The position numbers were made by a program, and so were the translations under genes. The notes beneath the pieces are model-generated. The model saw nothing but the letters and a program-made list of their open reading frames with translations, ran no database searches and was not told the origin of the DNA. From NCBI GenBank assembly GCA_021151485.1, contig JAGKXB010000005.1:1-64000 (forward strand): a stretch of DNA of 64,000 bases, written 5' to 3'. How positions within the stretch are numbered: the first letter of the stretch is position 1; every line of letters starts with the position of its first letter. This DNA comes from Oxalobacteraceae bacterium. GTDB lineage: Bacteria > Pseudomonadota > Gammaproteobacteria > Burkholderiales > Burkholderiaceae_D. Shown piece by piece: positions 61,921 through 64,000 of the stretch.

Positions 61921-63435
61921 ATGCTATTTAATTCTTTTGCTTTCCTATTTCTATTTTTGCCAATCACAATAGCTGTATGGCAACTTTTAAGGCGCCAAAC
62001 TGGGCTGCGTGTTGCGCTTGGCTGGTTAGTTTTAGCGTCTTTATTTTTCTATGCCGTGTGGGATATCCGTTATCTAAGCGTATTACTGACATCAATATGC
62101 ATTAATTTTTGGATAGGCGGACGTATTCTGACTGCCAAACAGCGAAATGATGAACCAATCGCAAAACGATGGATGATCGCCGGAATCAGCTTTAACCTAT
62201 TGCTGCTCGGAGGATTCAAGTATGCCTACTTCTTGGCATCTAATTTGTTTACAGCATTTCACCTTCCCCCTCCGTTTTCCCCACTTGTATTACCACTTGC
62301 AATCTCTTTTATCACATTTCAGAAAATCGCTTATTTGGTCGATTGCCGACGAGGTTTGGTAATACATCATAACGTCCTAGACTACCTATTCTTTGTGTCT
62401 TTTTTTCCACAATTAATTGCTGGACCTATCGTCCATCACAAGCCGCTGATTGCTCAAACCCTAGAGGGGAAAAATCTACTATTTGGACAAACAGAAAAAA
62501 TGGTGACAGCTTTCGCTTTCTTCTCGATTGGCTTGTTCAAAAAAGTCATTTTGGCTGACAGCCTGGCACGCTACGCATCCCCAGTATTTGAATTGGCACA
62601 AAATACAGTCCCAGGAGGTGAAGCCGCATGGCAAGCCATGCTGGCATACACACTACAGTTATATTTTGATTTCTCAGGTTACTCTGATATGGCGATTGGC
62701 TTGGCTTTGTTATTTGGTTTCAAGCTACCAATCAATTTTGCATCACCTTATAAAGCAACCTCTATCATTGATTTTTGGCGCAAATGGCACATAACTTTAT
62801 CGGATTTTTTGCGTGACTATTTGTACATCCCCTTAGGCGGTAATCGCAAAGGAAATATCGCACATTACCGTAATCTGTGGCTGACAATGTTACTGGCGGG
62901 AGTTTGGCACGGTGCTGGCTGGAATTTTATATTGTGGGGTGCGTTACATGGCACTTTGTTACTGCTAAATCACGCATGGCGTAATATGCTCGACAAAATG
63001 CCTCGCGTGGCAATGATTTGGCGACGTATACCAGTGATTTTCCCCGGTAGCCTGACTTTTCTTATGGTGGCATTCGCCTGGGTACTGTTCCGTGCAACAG
63101 ATTTGATCAGTGCTGCGCGTCTTTACTCTGCATTGTTGCATCCTTTTTCCGGCACAGCCCTACCCACACTACCATGGCACTCAGCCGGGCAAATGCTAGA
63201 AGGCTTTTTGGGCGCTGCACCAGATTTGGGCTGGATTTGGGTATCAGTCGGTTTACTAATCGTAGTCATGCTACCTAATTCAGCAAAATTATTGTCGTAC
63301 GATCCAACCCCCAATACCGCGCTTAAACTCAATCTGCGCTTCACGATTGGCCTATTGTCAGGTACATGTTTGTGGCTAGCTTTGAAATGGATGGCGGTAC
63401 GCCCTGCCACCGAGTTTTTGTACTTTAATTTCTGA
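61921..63435 (+). CDS. MBOAT-family O-acyltransferase (AlgI-like)
   Basis: 504-residue membrane protein with about ten segments. Family motifs: PLAISFITFQKIAYLVD, LQLYFDFSGYSDMAIG (247-260), DFWRKWHITLSDFLRDYLY (284-302) and the active-site histidine in GVWHGAGWNF (H330), as in AlgI/DltB acyltransferases that move acyl groups to a surface polymer. The start is at 61921, 45 bp after the tRNA-Thr terminator. It is followed 13 bp later by an SGNH-like partner, the usual two-gene cassette for glycan O-acetylation. The polymer may be the glycan made by the genes at 47427-50211, or another one. Confidence 0.93.
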   Translation: MLFNSFAFLFLFLPITIAVWQLLRRQTGLRVALGWLVLASLFFYAVWDIRYLSVLLTSICINFWIGGRILTAKQRNDEPIAKRWMIAGISFNLLLLGGFKYAYFLASNLFTAFHLPPPFSPLVLPLAISFITFQKIAYLVDCRRGLVIHHNVLDYLFFVSFFPQLIAGPIVHHKPLIAQTLEGKNLLFGQTEKMVTAFAFFSIGLFKKVILADSLARYASPVFELAQNTVPGGEAAWQAMLAYTLQLYFDFSGYSDMAIGLALLFGFKLPINFASPYKATSIIDFWRKWHITLSDFLRDYLYIPLGGNRKGNIAHYRNLWLTMLLAGVWHGAGWNFILWGALHGTLLLLNHAWRNMLDKMPRVAMIWRRIPVIFPGSLTFLMVAFAWVLFRATDLISAARLYSALLHPFSGTALPTLPWHSAGQMLEGFLGAAPDLGWIWVSVGLLIVVMLPNSAKLLSYDPTPNTALKLNLRFTIGLLSGTCLWLALKWMAVRPATEFLYFNF

Positions 63436-63448
63436 GCTAAGGTAATCG

Positions 63449-64000
63449 ATGAAAAAATTCTGGTTCGGCGTCTTGCTAGCAGGTTTCTCCCTGACGATCA
63501 GTTGGTTACTAGGTGTGCGAAGCCAACTTGGTGTATCAACCCCAAATTCACACTGGGTCTTTGATGCTTATCAGCTAAAGATCGCTGCGGCAAATGCGAT
63601 AGCTGGACCACGTGTGCTAGTGGTGGCTGGCTCAAATGCCATGTTTGGAATCGATTCTAAACAACTGGAGTCGTTCTGGAATATACCGGTGGTTAATTTG
63701 GGGGTAAATGCGGGTCTTGGTCTACCCTATATTTTGGCAGTATCACGTCGAGTGGCGCGTCCTGGAGATGTCATTCTAATGCCCTTGGAATATGCTTTGT
63801 ATCTGGATGATGGAAAACCGAGTTCTCAGTTGATTAATTATGTCATTGGGCGTGACATGGATTACTGGCGCAGTCTTTCCCGCTTTGAACAATTACGTTT
63901 TTCCGCAGGAATGTCATCAGAACGCTGGGTGGAAGGTTTACGTCATTTACCCGACACCCCCGTTACCGGCACTTATGGCGCCCACCACCTGGATGCAAAA
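63449..64000 (+). CDS. SGNH/AlgJ-like acyltransferase partner, N-terminal part
   Basis: A 184-codon open frame that runs out of the window end without a stop, so the protein is truncated here by the window, not by mutation. An N-terminal signal anchor (MKKFWFGVLLAGFSLTISWLL) is followed by RVLVVAGSNAMFGIDSKQLE, resembling the serine block of SGNH-like proteins that partner MBOAT acyltransferases (AlgJ, DltD and similar). The ATG at 63449 is near GCTAAGGTAATCG (AAGG, 6 bases before). It lies 13 bp after the MBOAT gene, so they are co-transcribed. Confidence 0.8.
   Translation, partial: MKKFWFGVLLAGFSLTISWLLGVRSQLGVSTPNSHWVFDAYQLKIAAANAIAGPRVLVVAGSNAMFGIDSKQLESFWNIPVVNLGVNAGLGLPYILAVSRRVARPGDVILMPLEYALYLDDGKPSSQLINYVIGRDMDYWRSLSRFEQLRFSAGMSSERWVEGLRHLPDTPVTGTYGAHHLDAK

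Overview
The window is a stretch of bacterial chromosome, most likely from a betaproteobacterium of the order Burkholderiales. The block glmM-folP-ftsH-rlmE / yhbY / greA-carB-carA, the argF-argG pair, glnA preceded by a small DUF4124-like gene, and an HrcA/CIRCE plus heat-shock type groESL promoter are all typical of that order and recall Oxalobacteraceae. Base composition is clearly lower in GC than most Burkholderiales (mid-40s percent by eye). I cannot name the genus. Most of the window is ordinary housekeeping DNA; no prophage, IS element, rRNA operon or CRISPR array was seen.

Layout. 1-9976: malate synthase, valS, an FNR-type regulator, glmM, folP, ftsH. 10233-16552: rlmE, yhbY, greA, carB, carA. 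16850-22905: a class I methyltransferase, an unrecognised secreted protein, groEL-groES with its control region, aroC, a small secreted protein. 23030-29809: glnA, orn, an M48 protease, rsgA, argF, argG. 29980-34526: an FAD dehydrogenase, a CorC/HlyC-type CBS protein, nnr. 34595-38414: two tandem GH18-like secreted/anchored paralogues with a gene remnant between them (the most unusual part). 38688-42526: glnS, thiL, pgpA, pncC. 42584-47260: a GGDEF/EAL/REC protein, yjdM, an unknown membrane protein, tRNA-Ser. 47427-50211: a three-gene surface-polysaccharide block with a truncated CapD/WbpM-type dehydratase. 50228-55561: acs, yqhA-like, class I fumarase, murI, tRNA-His. 55635-60754: a lipoprotein, ppx and ppk (divergent), trmB. 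60659-64000: a leucine-rich-repeat protein, tRNA-Thr, an MBOAT acyltransferase and the start of a partner SGNH-like protein cut by the window end.

How the genes work together. acs with malate synthase fits growth on acetate (isocitrate lyase is not in the window). carAB, argF and argG supply carbamoyl phosphate and arginine/pyrimidines; glnA and glnS handle glutamine. ppk and ppx make and degrade polyphosphate. The polysaccharide block and the MBOAT/SGNH pair point to a modified cell-surface glycan.

Most interesting signals: (1) a decayed copy of the 3' end of the CorC-type gene lies between the two GH18-like paralogues in the position predicted by a tandem duplication of corC tail-nnr-GH18 followed by loss of the second nnr; (2) one paralogue has all three acids of the GH18 D-x-D-x-E core changed to amides (N-x-N-x-Q), a probable pseudo-chitinase; (3) an FNR homologue that seems to have lost most of its Fe-S cysteines; (4) a GGDEF/EAL protein with Asp-to-Asn changes in both catalytic domains; (5) an LRR protein whose last 31 codons are antisense to trmB; (6) a dispersed REP-like repeat present in three forms.
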